Source: Spodoptera frugiperda (Eukaryota > Arthropoda > Insecta > Lepidoptera > Noctuidae). Taken from it: a stretch of 64,000 bases of DNA. Location: contig NC_064234.1 of assembly GCF_023101765.2 (NCBI RefSeq), forward strand, positions 1,550,001 through 1,614,000. The letters run 5' to 3'. Of this stretch, positions 14,601 to 26,248 are shown piece after piece (the first letter of the stretch is position 1; every line of letters begins with the position of its first letter). Made by a program: the position numbers and the translations under genes. The notes under the pieces were generated by a model, which worked only from the letters and a program-made list of their open reading frames with translations, searched no databases and was not told the origin of the DNA.

Positions 14601-16666
14601 TAATTTTTCGGAATGCAATTGTCAGTCTGTTTCAAGACAAAATGTAACGATGACAGATATTAATCGTTCGACACAGATGTGGCCGACTGCCCCTGACACT
14701 TAGACTTAACATTAAACAAAACAATAAATCCAAAAAGTTAATTAATGATCACATTACATCGAGACGCCCTGCAATGAAGATATTTATCAAAATTACACTT
14801 CAATACCTCTTTATTAACCTTTTGTGGGGTCCTAAAAAGTCAAGAGCGATAATCGTTTCTGACACCTTAACATTTTGGTTAATGTTTGCAATTAAATCAG
14901 CTTTCTCAAATGTCAATTAATACGCTTGTTGCGGGAGGGACGGGAATTTCTCGGAGTGCCGGCAGAGGCACGTAATAGAGCTATTACATCGCCATTAATC
15001 ACATTGCGTATTACGTGGAATAGGGCTGGCTAGTAGGGTTACCAGTAAAAGTGAAGTGGATCCTTAGAGCTGGGCTAAGTGTCTCTTTGGTTTTTGAAAT
15101 AGGGTTTTAAATGAGGATTTTAGTTGGGTATGTATCTATAAGATCATAACCCTACGACTGAAAGTTAGCATTGGGGTTGGTCTGGTTGAATAAGCAAACC
15201 TTAACCTTTTTTTCTAAGTATACTACTACTTATCATCATACTTGTTGTGAAAAACTTTGAAACAATTATACTTTTCTAATTATTTTCCATTTTCATCCGC
15301 CCTCAACACTCAACCCTAATCGAGAGAGTTGGCGTTCCTTACTTGCTGCCGACAAATGCAAATGTGCAGAATGTGGATAACGTGGATTTTTATCGACACT
15401 CGTTTGCGCAGTGAAAAGAATATTAAACGCGCCAATTAATGTAATTGGCCTCGTCTCGACGATATTTATCTTAACGAGCCTTCATGAGTTTTGTGATACA
15501 CAGATTTAGTATGAATGGAATCTTAAACATTGATGTTACTCGTAGTTTATCTCCTAAGACATCTGATATACAAATGCGACAAGTTTTATGCAAGACTGTT
15601 GTTATTGTCTGATAAATAAATCATAATTACATCTACGTCACTTAAGTGATACTCCACTCGTTGCGTAAATTGTACGCACAAACGAAAGAGTACAACAATA
15701 ACAGATAGAACTGCAATATTGTACAACCATTGTGTTCCACGATAAAGACTGAATAGGAGCGGGCAGCGCGTGCGCAGCGGGCAACGCGTTTCCGGTATAC
15801 TTGACCCCATTAACGGTTATTATATCTAATACACTATAAAGTTACGAACAATAGATTTAGAAAATTAATTACAGGAAAGAAAACCTTATTATTTTTACTT
15901 CTTTTCTCACGGGAAAGAGTCGAAGGTCGTATTCTGAAACCTCACTAGACACAAACACTCAAACAGTTGCAGTTATTTGCTATTTGCTAGATAAATTGTT
16001 GGTTGTCACTTTGCGGCCATTCGATGGTTGCATTTACGCAACGCGCGTGTTCAAACAAACACGGCAGTTGCAGCGCCATTCGAAATGAAATCGCGAAATT
16101 TAATCACGTATATAATTTTGCACGCGATATCTCACGTTCCATTTACGAAAATCTCGGAATCGACCCGTTGATGTTACTAATCCGCTGTGGTTTCGCTTTA
16201 AAAGCATTGTCTTGTACTTACATAAATTACTTATGTTTTCAATCTGCTTGTCAAAAATTAAGGTCACTCTTTCTAAATTAACTCCGCAATCTGTCACGAC
16301 ACGCGTGAAAGCCTAAGCAAAACATCTTTGGGATATGATTTATAAATGTGAATATTATATTTGGAATCAATCCCTCGTGTTATTCTCGGAACTAACTGGA
16401 CATTATTTGATTTTCACTCAGCAGCTAAACAAATATGTCTGCCCTTTGTCGTGACTAATTGAAGAACGATTTTAATGTTTCAATAAAATATAACTTAACA
16501 GTAACATAAAAACCACATACATTATGATATGACTAAGATTAGTCGTAGCAACAGAGTTTATGAGTCACCTGAATGAACAAGCCTCGCACGTGTTAACCAA
16601 ACTTGGCAAAAACCATACTGAATCTGTAGCAGACAGTATTTACATACAAACGTTCGACTATCGCGT

Positions 16667-16706
16667 TGTCGCACGACTTATCGCCGTGTCGCGCGACTTA
16701 TCGACT
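16667..16706 (+). repeat. 20-bp direct tandem duplication
   Basis: Two adjacent 20-base units share the core GACTTATCG and differ at only a few positions (the first has CGCACG where the second has CGCGCG). It is a short local duplication in non-coding DNA with no visible function. Confidence 0.6.
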
Positions 16707-19065
16707 CCTAAGTATATCGCTTGTTTATCGCGTTTATTGAGCACGCTCGACTTTTACACGGTTTAACTTAATTTGGTGTAAGTTACAAGAGTTGGCGATG
16801 GTACCTACTTCAAAGTCATAGCATTGAGAGTAATAAAATTTTATCTATAAGTCCTTTTTATCTCGTGAAGCTTCACCTTGCTTATGATGATACTTAGGTG
16901 TTATATAAGGGAAAATTTTATTGCAGTCGTTATTCGATTTTCCAAAGATATATACACAGAACAGTGTGGAAAATTTTTGCAACAAAGCAAATTCAAAGTG
17001 AACATCACTCTGTCGCGTATGACTTGGACCACAGACGCACCTGAGCGCGCGATGCGTGTAACATTCAGTGCCTCGGTGTAGCTATGCACCTATTGACCAT
17101 AAACAAAATAAATCCACATGTAGGGACGCTGTTACACTAGCCATACACGCCGGTGCTGTTCGCCATAAATCTACTCTGTGGTCTCTCACTCCGGCCACAA
17201 TGCATCATTGCAGTGCCCGTGTGTGGTCGCCATATATGACCGTTGCACCACAAAAAACTCAGCACAATTCATGAATTAATATTTTTCCTAGACTTTATAT
17301 GGATTTTTATTACAACTCTGGTAAAGCCAGCGGACCGTTTAATGAACGCATTGTGTCGGTGAATGGATTTATTATATTTATGTGTTTTTGTTCCGTGTAA
17401 CTTGATTATGATGAGATGTCGCGCCGTGGCATTATTAAAAAAATATTATCCTTTCTTGCACAAGAAGACAATGCTTGGTGTCTAAAAATAACTTTAATAT
17501 TATAAAATTCCTAGCAGTAAAACGAATCTTGGAATTTTATGACATAAAAAAGTACCATCTTAAATGTCAGGATAAAATTAACTGTGACATACATAGTTTG
17601 TTAGTGAAATATTCGCATTTCTTATCTTCGGAGCCGCCCTCATAAACCCAGTCGTAGTTTGATATGCGTCAGGGGCGTTATCGTAATCGATATAATATGC
17701 GCTCGCGCATTGTGGCCGTGTTCCGCTTCAGATCGCACCGATAGCGTGCGCGGGTCACTGACGGTCGTGTTTTGTTATTAAATATGTTTCGTTTGTACAT
17801 AATGATTTAACTTAACCAGATTTTAAACTACAATTAATTTCTTAATCATATAAGGTGTTAAAGCATCGTTGTAAATGCCAAACATGCCTCTTCACAAATG
17901 GTATTTCCGATTAAGGGATCTGAGATTTTACTATTGAGTTTAGCAAAGAATTTCGGAGTTTTTGGTTTTCAAAAAGCATGGAAACTGGAAATGTGGTGTA
18001 TGGCATAAACACGTCTTAAGCGTCCCAAATGCGTGTTGCCATTTAATGCTATGTCCCTTTGCATTCCCTGTTAGTGCTTTGAGTAATAACTGATAAGAGC
18101 CAAGTGATATCGCATGGCTTCTGTATACAGTAACTTCATTATCGCAGTTACTCACTGACCTCGATATTATTAAAGAGCCTTTTCTCGTTTATCTTGATAA
18201 AAAGTTTTGATTTTATATTTATAAGCAGTTCTCTGATTTATTTTGACGTAATAATCTCATGTGTTGCGTCAGTTTTACCATCTTTGTGTATTTAATAGTA
18301 GACACGAAATATGTACGTCCATGTCAATATCCTATGTCCATATACATATTACGTACCTTCTCTTAGTTATAGGAACAGTTTCGAAAATTTCTTCTTTTCG
18401 CTCGGGTTGCTGAATGATGAAACTTCTAAATGTTTGCTGCAGTTACAGTGGATTCTCCCAATATCACTTTAAAATTGCAGCATTGTTATGACACTTAAAT
18501 CACGATCGGACTTTCGGAAGATTTTATATTAATATTCAAACATAACTTTCAATTTTACACTATAAAGTATTTCTCAATCTCAAAAGGATATATTGTTGAA
18601 ACTATCAAATCACTAAGTGCCTCACAATGCATGATTTCACACAGAAAATTACTTTGGACTAGTAAACAGAGGGCCTTTGCGAAACCGAGTTGATATTTAG
18701 AATATAAATGGTAAATGTTCAGCTAATCCTTTGTTCCTAGGTTGGATGTGAGTGGCGAGATTGATCGGGGCCATAAAGCGAGCGAAGTGCTTGATATTTA
18801 CTAGTTTAGACAAATTGAATGTCAGCGATACGATACTGAGAAGTTTTTAAAGGTGAAGAATAAGTTTGTTGCAATTTAGAAAATAAACATTGTGTGTAAT
18901 CTTTAAATTCATAAGATTTTATCTCTATTGTTTACGTTATAAAAGTTATATTTAATTGTAGACATGTTTACTGTTTCAAACCATTTAGGCAGTGTTTTGT
19001 CTAAAACTGAACTTGCTAGTATCGATAACAGTTTTCCTGGCCGCACTTTATAAGCGTTGCATTAG

Positions 19066-19096
19066 CTAACCATATCTGTCTTTGTTACAGGTAAGA
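19066..19096 (+). promoter_or_regulatory. Acceptor fused to donor: candidate recursive splice site
   Basis: A branch-point-like CTAAC (19066-19070) lies about 21 bases before a pyrimidine-rich run that ends in ACAG at 19090. GTAAGAG follows at once from 19091. A 3' splice site joined directly to a 5' splice site is the signature of the zero-length ratchet points used to remove giant insect introns in steps. The same layout can arise if a normal exon happens to begin GTAAG; see the next entry. No RNA evidence is available. Confidence 0.4.
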
Positions 19097-19310
19097 GCCG
19101 TGTCGACAGTAACGTTTCTACGAACTCTGCTGATACCCATTGTGGTAAGGATTCCAGTGATTGATGGTCGGCGGACCGTGTTGAGACACCTCTCAAATCC
19201 CTTAAGTTGGTTATCTTGAGTAGGGTCTGGCTTGAAATTTAAACAAATGATGTAGAGATGTGCTTTTGATGCCATTTTGCAAAATAAATGGAATTGTGCA
19301 TGGTGTTTGA
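19091..19310 (+). CDS. Possible small terminal exon (speculative)
   Basis: If the acceptor at 19090 starts an ordinary exon, one frame (from 19093) reads 23 codons, rich in Ser and Asp, to a TGA at 19162-19164. It contains the short stretch VDSNVSTNSADTHC. An AATAAA lies at 19283-19288 and is followed by a GT-rich stretch, so a complete last exon with a short 3' UTR can be drawn. I do not recognise the peptide. The coding piece is short enough to be chance, and the upstream exon is not visible in this window. The recursive-splice reading of the same site is an equal alternative. Confidence 0.2.
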
Positions 19311-20329
19311 CATTCTACGCAGTCATTTTTGTTTGTATGTAAATTGTATAGATTTTATAGTATTCAAGTAAATGATTGGTTCACTTTAAACAGCTTTAAT
19401 AGCGTACATAAAATATCATTCTTATTTGAACCTTAAAACGTTTAATAGTCAGTTGTTATATCCGCTGCATACTCCAACCTTGACGGCTGATACCATAATT
19501 ATTGCTCAAATAATTATATGCAAGTAAGTCACCTACTTTAGACCATGCTACACGAATATTAAACCGTTCACAATTAATCGACCTACCTCAATATTTCCCG
19601 TACTTTAAAAACACTATTTTATTTTGACGTTGATCCTCAATATTTCTATTTATTACTTAGGTACTAAAGTTTAAATCTTTTTTGGCATTTATCAATACAA
19701 CACAATTATTATTGGCTGTTCGTTGGAGCCTATTATAATTTGCGCCCGCGGCTACGTTCGGCCCTACAGCCAGTTCCTACAATTATAGGCGCACGTTCGA
19801 GTCTCAATTGGCCCCCTACCATTAGTCTCTATCTACGGAGGCATGTAAATACGCTCTGAATATTAATGAGGTCCTTGGGAATGCAAAATCTTGTACCTAG
19901 AAAACCGGGCTAAGAATTTTCCTTACTTGTTATGTATCGAGGAAACTCGAAAGGCCACAATGTAGTTCTGTCAAGATCACGTTCTTATTAGTACGATAAA
20001 CACACCATTTCTAATGAAGTTATGCTTCCGCGAACGATGGGCTTTGGTCGCAATTACTTATTGGTATCTAACGATGATGCTATTCATAACAACGTAGAAC
20101 GTATCTCGCTAACGTGTTGTGTTATCATAATTAATCACAATTAATCAACAAACGCAAGTAACCTTGCTGGAAAGTGAAAATCGTCTAATTACAATGGATT
20201 AAGTCAATATCGTGGAGTGGTCGTGTAAAAATCTCAATAATTGACGTTTATATGAATAGCAATAGGACGGTTTTATGCGTACATTCAGCTTTTATTTTCA
20301 TTCCGGTGCACTCGCAGCCTATACGACGA

Positions 20330-20470
20330 CACCGAGCGCATCTCAGAACGGTATCAACGACTTGCGTGCGAGTGGTTATGCAACGGCGGGCGACGTCCTT
20401 GCTGCGCGGGCGCGGGGCGGGGGGCGAAGGCCGCGCGGGGGCGACGACCCGGCTCCGTTCGGTAACCACC
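20330..20470. other. GC-rich patch with G-quadruplex candidate
   Basis: A sharp GC-rich, CpG-rich island stands in AT-rich surroundings. Between 20408 and 20441 the plus strand carries G-runs of 3, 4, 6 and 5 separated by loops of 3, 1 and about 12 bases, which fits a G-quadruplex. Open frames on both strands here are probably composition effects. It could mark a promoter or a regulatory island, but no adjacent coding exon is visible. Confidence 0.5.
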
Positions 20471-21678
20471 CCGCTTTTTATTGCAACCCAACCCGCCTAC
20501 GGAACCTGTCCCGACGAGTTATGGCCACCGATAAAATAGACGTACTTACGCCAAGGAATTGCAAATTCTATCGGATATTTTTTAGTCTATTCAAGGGCCT
20601 CGGCTTGAAAAAAATAACGATTAGATACTTAGGCTGAACATAATTATATCATTATGCCATTTTGGTCGAAAGTATGTAACGTGGCTGCACGTGTGACGTG
20701 CGTGACTTTTATGTCGGCCGCGACCGTTTAAGTGCTTTATCTATTAAGGAAATCAAATGATCACCAAAAATGGTTTAATCTTGTTTCATTACATAAAAGT
20801 GTAGTTATAGAAAATAATGCAATTAACTCTATTTTACGTTAAATGCATAATAACTTGTATTTGTAGTATTCATCTAATCCAAGACGTATTAAGGTGGGCT
20901 TGCGGTGCGCACGCGTCGGTCCCACCACAACATGGCGCCACAATAAATTACCGCCAGATATGAACTGCGAACATACAAACACTCATGTTCACTTGTTTTT
21001 TCTTTGTTTCACTTGATATTTATTCGCTAACGTGTAATGTATAGCCATGTGTTGCACAACGCACGTCATGGAAAATGTTTTCGTTTACAAGCCATGCGCA
21101 ATAACACTTGCGAGAACTACTGTTTACTATCTGTACAGCTAATTGCTTCGCTAGATGATGGAGTAATTAGTAATTTAGTACTGTGTAAATATTAATAAAC
21201 TTCTCGTATTTTTAGTGCACATTTACTATTATAGTCACGTAGCAGAATAAGCAGAAAGTGTTTTAGGGGTCTTAAATAAAAATATCGTATTTATCGTCCA
21301 TTATTTATTGATACTCTCTTCCATATTTCACGATACCATCAAAAACCAAAAACACTGTTCAAAGTGTGCAAGTAAATCAATGTCCAATATTTGCACAGTT
21401 AATCATGGGGCGCATACCGAGCACGCGCACCTTTTCGTGTCATGTTTTTGGCAACACGGCAAAGTGGCCACAAGATTTATTCAACAAGTGTTTAATGTTC
21501 CTTAATAGCGAACGAGAGGTAATTGGTCAATGTTTGGCCCAATGAATTATCGAACATTTTATGGCCGTTTTAACGGAAAGTGGCCAATTTTTGCCTTGGA
21601 CTGGCTTTTTTCTTAAGTAGGTATTTGTGTCAGTAAGTAAATTTACCTCTAAATACTTGTGAACAATAGTTACGATTA

Positions 21679-21958
21679 CATAGAATGTTCTTCACGAGAC
21701 ATGAAACAAACACTAAATGTAAATTTAAGCATCCCACAATATATTCGTGAAAACCGCATTTAACTCGGATCAGCCGTTTCTGAGATTAGCGCGCACAGAC
21801 GAACAGACAATACAATAAAAGGTCGCCGAAACAGACAAAAAAAAAGTTAATTACATTTTTGGGTTCGACATCGACATAACAATAACCCCTGCTATTTTTT
21901 TTATTTTTATTTTCAATGTACAGACAGCACTTTTCTACGATTTTATTATATGTATAGA
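21679..21958 (-). mobile_element. Helitron-like non-autonomous element, minus strand
   Basis: Read on the minus strand this copy starts TCTATACATATAATAAA at 21958, directly after a host A, as Helitron 5' ends do. It then follows the same body as the copies at 39818 and 40312, including the GCGCGCTAATCTCAGAAACG block. Compared with those copies it lacks roughly 55 bases near its far end. Its TTTGTCTG tandem run is replaced by a short insert that matches the flanking host DNA. It has no coding capacity and its 3' end is unclear. Confidence 0.7.
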
Positions 21959-22148
21959 TAAAAGGTCGCCGATATAAATTGAATGCCTCGAAGCATACTC
22001 GTATCCTTAATATAAATCATACTTTCACTGTACGAAAGTGATGCAGTGTCAAACTCCTGCGCAAGTCTGTCCCGTCATTTTGTTACATCAACTTAATGCA
22101 ACGTTATGTAACCTTTTGCCGGCTTGGGTTTATCCCTTTATTGCCTTA

Positions 22149-22286
22149 CGGCGCGTTCCAATAAACTACCGATCGGTAAATTTGCTTACGAGCCGTAGAA
22201 TTTTGACACATTTTGTATGGAGCTTATGTCAAAATTCTACGGCTCGTAAGCAAATTTACCGATCGGTAGTTTATTGGAACGCGCCG
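22149..22286. mobile_element. 138-bp perfect hairpin MITE
   Basis: Two 60-base arms (22149-22208 and 22227-22286) are exact reverse complements around an 18-base loop. TTA lies on both sides (22146-22148 and 22287-22289) and looks like a 3-bp target duplication. The arms begin CGGCGCGTTCC. The complete lack of arm mismatches suggests either recent insertion or repair between the arms. The superfamily is uncertain, though a TTA duplication would suit a PIF/Harbinger-type transposase. Confidence 0.75.
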
Positions 22287-22304
22287 TTAGGGTCTGTGTT
22301 ACTT

Positions 22305-22903
22305 GAGTAAGTAGTCAACTCGGACCACATACCTACGGCCCATTTGGGACGAATTGGGGAAATTAAAAATAAATTAAATTTTTAGTGGTCAACTCGTCCC
22401 ACTCTTTTTTTTGTATGGATCTTTAAACTTTATCAATGTTTGGTACAGTTAGCAACACAAGATTAAAAATATTTTTTTTCTTTACTTTCATTTTGTTCAT
22501 AGATTATTTCATATTAAAAAATCCTTACGAAGTAAGAATCTCTTTTTTTAGTGTCGGTTAAATCATTTACTACCTAATTTTTTTTTTAGCAATCGCACAA
22601 ATTCATGTGTTATCCAAAATTATTAAGAGTAGTAAACATGTGTGGCATTAACAATGGCCATGGCGGTCACTTATGAACTAAATGATAACTTAGATAGAAT
22701 GAAGTTCCTAGAAAATCTTTTGTTTTTAACATAGTAATAGAACTTTATTATTTCCACACTAACCCTTTTGCTACTGACTGTACCTTATCTCATTGTGGTA
22801 GTGACGTGGGACGAGTTGACCACTAAAAATATTATTTAATTTTATTTTCTGCAACTCGTCCCAAATGGGCCGTAGGTATGTGGTCCGAGTTGACTACTTA
22901 CTC
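22305..22903. mobile_element. 0.6-kb MITE with ~98-bp terminal inverted repeats
   Basis: The left end (22305-22402) and right end (22806-22903) are near-identical inverted repeats starting GAGTAAGTAGTCAACTCGG. The direct repeat TGTTACTT flanks both ends (22297-22304 and 22904-22911), and it extends to 9 bp if the next G is counted. The ~400-bp interior is AT-rich and codes for nothing. Long terminal repeats with an 8-9 bp target duplication point to a Mutator-like or hAT-like family. It sits 18 bp to the right of the hairpin element. Confidence 0.8.
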
Positions 22904-25270
22904 TGTTACTTGCATTGTCATCGTCCTTTCAATTAGTCACCGTGACAGTTTCCTTTACAGTTTCTTATACTTAAATAACATTCATATGATGTAAATCTTT
23001 CATTATCGGAGATTGTTCTTATATGCATCAGATGAGATCATCCAAACAAATGATTGGTTCAAAATAATCTATTGCTAACAACATATCTGACGCAGGAGTC
23101 ATCCTTACATAATGCCACATTATAAGAAAAAGAATCAAAGAATTAATATGTTGTGTGTTCCAACTACCTGGTGTGGCGAAACACAAATATTATATTCGTG
23201 TTATTAGGTAACGAGAATTCGGTACCGAATTTCCATAAATATTTGATAGAATTTGCACGGAATCTCGGATCGAAGGTTTATGGCAATCAATAATAACGTA
23301 GAACATGTATTTATGGGTTTTTCAATTAACAGTGTTATGAAATCACAGGTTTTATGGCTTCTGTAATAAACCCTTTCAAATTCCGTGTGATATAACAGAT
23401 ATTCCATTTAAAACCAAAGGCAGTTAAAACTTTGATTGACCTAAAATCGGAATTGTTAATAATTTCCACGGAGCGGAAAATGAACGGATGTTTTTATTAA
23501 GTTTAAGTGTTAAGAATGTTATCAAAAGTGTTGAGATGGACGTTAATGGTGTACAACCGGACGCTGTATTTGCATTTTGATGATCATCAGCCGAAGATGG
23601 AGAAGTTGGCAGCGTTGACAGATATTATCTTACAAGCTTAATGGGTATGTCACTGCTAATACCTTGTCGCCATTCGGATTTGTATGTATTATGTTTCTTG
23701 TTGTTTCGTCGTTGTCAGTTTAGATAGCTAATCATAGACATTTTAGTACTACAATTCTCTAGTATGGAACTCGTAAATCGTAGCATCATAGTTAATTACT
23801 TTATCTGTTCGAAGGATCTACATTTAAAGCTATTTGATATCAGAAACTTTTACTGCTAAGAACACCCTAAAATAATAATAATTGATTCTTAATAAGAGTC
23901 ACTTTTAAACAGATTTGCAAATCGGCTTTGACCCGGTACGGGACTAAAGCTTCCTCGTCTACTTCTCTTTGTTTATAACCATCGTCCATTTTCCTTGTTG
24001 CATCATCGCTGTCATAATATCGGATAATAAACAATAACACGTTATAATAACAATAAATACCCATATAATATTCTGTATTAAAATATAATGGAACTTTCCA
24101 TCGTTTCGTAATATTGCCAACCTTGTCTTAATTGTTTTGAATGGGACCTTAGATGCTACACACACTATGTAGATGACTTAACTAAGCTAAGATTTATTTC
24201 TATGGCGTTATAGTGTTGTGTTTCGTAATGAAAATATATTACAGCTATTCAATTACAAATCCTCGTGAGTTTTTTACTCGTAACCATATATCTAAATGAC
24301 TGTTTTCTCTAACACTATCGTCCCAATACGGCTTAAATGTCCAAAGCTGTATCATTAACTTCGCATTTGATTCCGATTAAGCCTTTAGGATGGTTCACTA
24401 TAAATCCCTTTAATTTGAAAATGATTCGTAAATTACATTTCTCAACTCATGCAACGAATTTGTTTCGGTCCTCGTACGAATACCTGCTTGGGTTGCGACA
24501 CACATCTAACCCCCAAAAGGCGGCACTCTTTGCCGTCGCGATTCGGAGAAAAAACATTAAAATTCGAACTCCGATCCGAACGTTCGTGTTCGTCCGGACG
24601 CGACGTCCTTCGTGCCTCTGCCTGGAACGGCGGCCTTCGCTCGGGACGCGCTAAAAATAGCCGCACGCCCTTGAAGTATACGTCGAACAGGATTTATCGA
24701 CCGCCAGTCTCCAACTCCAGACGGCTTTAAAATAACATTTTTGTTCAACTGTCAATTTTCAATATTATTTGTTGTGTTCCTTATTCGGAATTCGAATACA
24801 ACAGCCTATTCTCAGCTTTAACGTTTCACTAAATTATGACAGCTGTCAAATCGCCATATCAAATATCCGTAAAGGTTTTAAAAGGCTCACGTGACACTCC
24901 GTTTTAAGTGAATTAAAATAAATATTTTTATTACGAATCACCAGTAACTAAAATGTGTGTTGTCCATTACGTTCTCAAGAAATTGTCTACACGGTATTAA
25001 AGACTCGCGTATCTCCAGATATATCATATTTATGGCTGTTGCATACAAAAACGCATTAGTGTTACTTACCAATATTACTCAGAAGGTTATAGTTTTATCA
25101 TAATAGTGGACTTGAATAAAAATATTGCCATACGAAATTGTTTCTTAACTGTATGCTTTTAAAGTTGACAATTATGACGTTGTGGAAGATATCCGATATC
25201 AGCACACGTGGCCCATTAGTGTACAGAGTCAAGATATAGGCAATGCGCATCAATAATGCACAGCACACGG

Positions 25271-25282
25271 TGCGCTCGCGCA
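25271..25282. promoter_or_regulatory. TGCGCNNGCGCA palindrome (NRF1/Ewg-like)
   Basis: The sequence is TGCGCTCGCGCA, with both half-sites intact. The immediate flanks (GG before, CC after) extend the dyad by a further G/C base on each side. Confidence 0.35.
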
Positions 25283-26230
25283 CCACATACTAATGAACAA
25301 TTTTATGTGCCAAATATGGTCTTTTTACACAGTCGTACGCCGTTTGATCGGATATTCGTAGAATTTTAAAATAAATGTCAAAAAGATGAGATTTTATTTT
25401 CCTGTTGTGTCTATATGATAAAGTTACATAACTTTAACTTTTCTAAAAGTTAGTTCGTAGCGACACACTTCCTTTATTATGTATTTTAGAACGTGCAACA
25501 CCTGTAACATTATCCTCGTTAAAATTAACATATGTAACTCGAGACTCGTTTATCCGACTTCAAAGCTGCATTGATGAGGGACAGTGTCTGAATGCAAGTA
25601 GGTCGGCTCATTATAACGGTCGGTGTAGGCGCTACAATCACACTTGCATGTCCAGACACGTTCCTGTTTGTAGAAAGATGTTCCGCTGGTTCGCCCTCGC
25701 ATTGACATCCGAGATTTTGGTTGCGATCGTGAAAGTTCTCTCCTTATTAGTTTTTTACTTGAGTGCGTTGGATGTATCCAAAAAGTAGGTGTTGTTTTTA
25801 CTTTATGCTCTTAAATCCTATTAGGTAATTGCATCGTCCATTGTTACCACCCATTGCATACTACAAATAAATTGTCTATGCAACTGCTGGCGTCCCGACT
25901 TGCCATTGTTTGGTAAATTTCCATCAGAATTGTCACAATCACCCGTCACGTTACCCAATCACAATGATTTATACGCAATTAGTTTCAATACTGTTAGCTT
26001 TCTCACTTGGAAATTACTAACGGCGGTCTCTGGACACGTGTCATGCACATTTACAAAAGTATTATGCATTGTACTCAGCAGGGGATTTTAGCTGTAGGGT
26101 CCCTGAATGAAAGCGGGAACGGTTTCTGTTTATTGAGCTGCGAAATATAAACATAGAAACATAAGGGAGGAAGTATTAAAGTGTAAACAGTTGAACGCAT
26201 CACGTGCCGGGTGCATAATCCGAGGCGCCC

Positions 26231-26248
26231 CACTGGCGCCCAACGTGG
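26231..26248 (+). other. Lone primer-binding-site-like sequence
   Basis: TGGCGCCCAACGTGGGAC shares GCGCCCAACGT with the primer binding site of the Gypsy element at 58.6 kb. Such a sequence normally lies just inside a 5' LTR. No LTR or pol remnant is recognisable around it, so it may be a decayed relic or coincidence. Confidence 0.25.

Larger units (their letters stand above)
1..21678. other. Non-coding, mostly unique host DNA
   Basis: No open reading frame here resembles a known protein, and the longest (about 145 codons, minus strand, near 5.9-6.3 kb) is within what chance allows in several tens of kilobases. The sequence is AT-rich with short GC-rich patches. Apart from the short signals listed separately I see no transposon ends, tRNA or rRNA. 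The simplest reading is intergenic DNA or the interior of a long intron. Confidence 0.6.

Noticed and set aside
19066..19275. 69-codon minus-strand ORF over the splice-like site
   Set aside because: No domain or promoter support, and the plus-strand signals at the same place are more specific. Kept only as an alternative.
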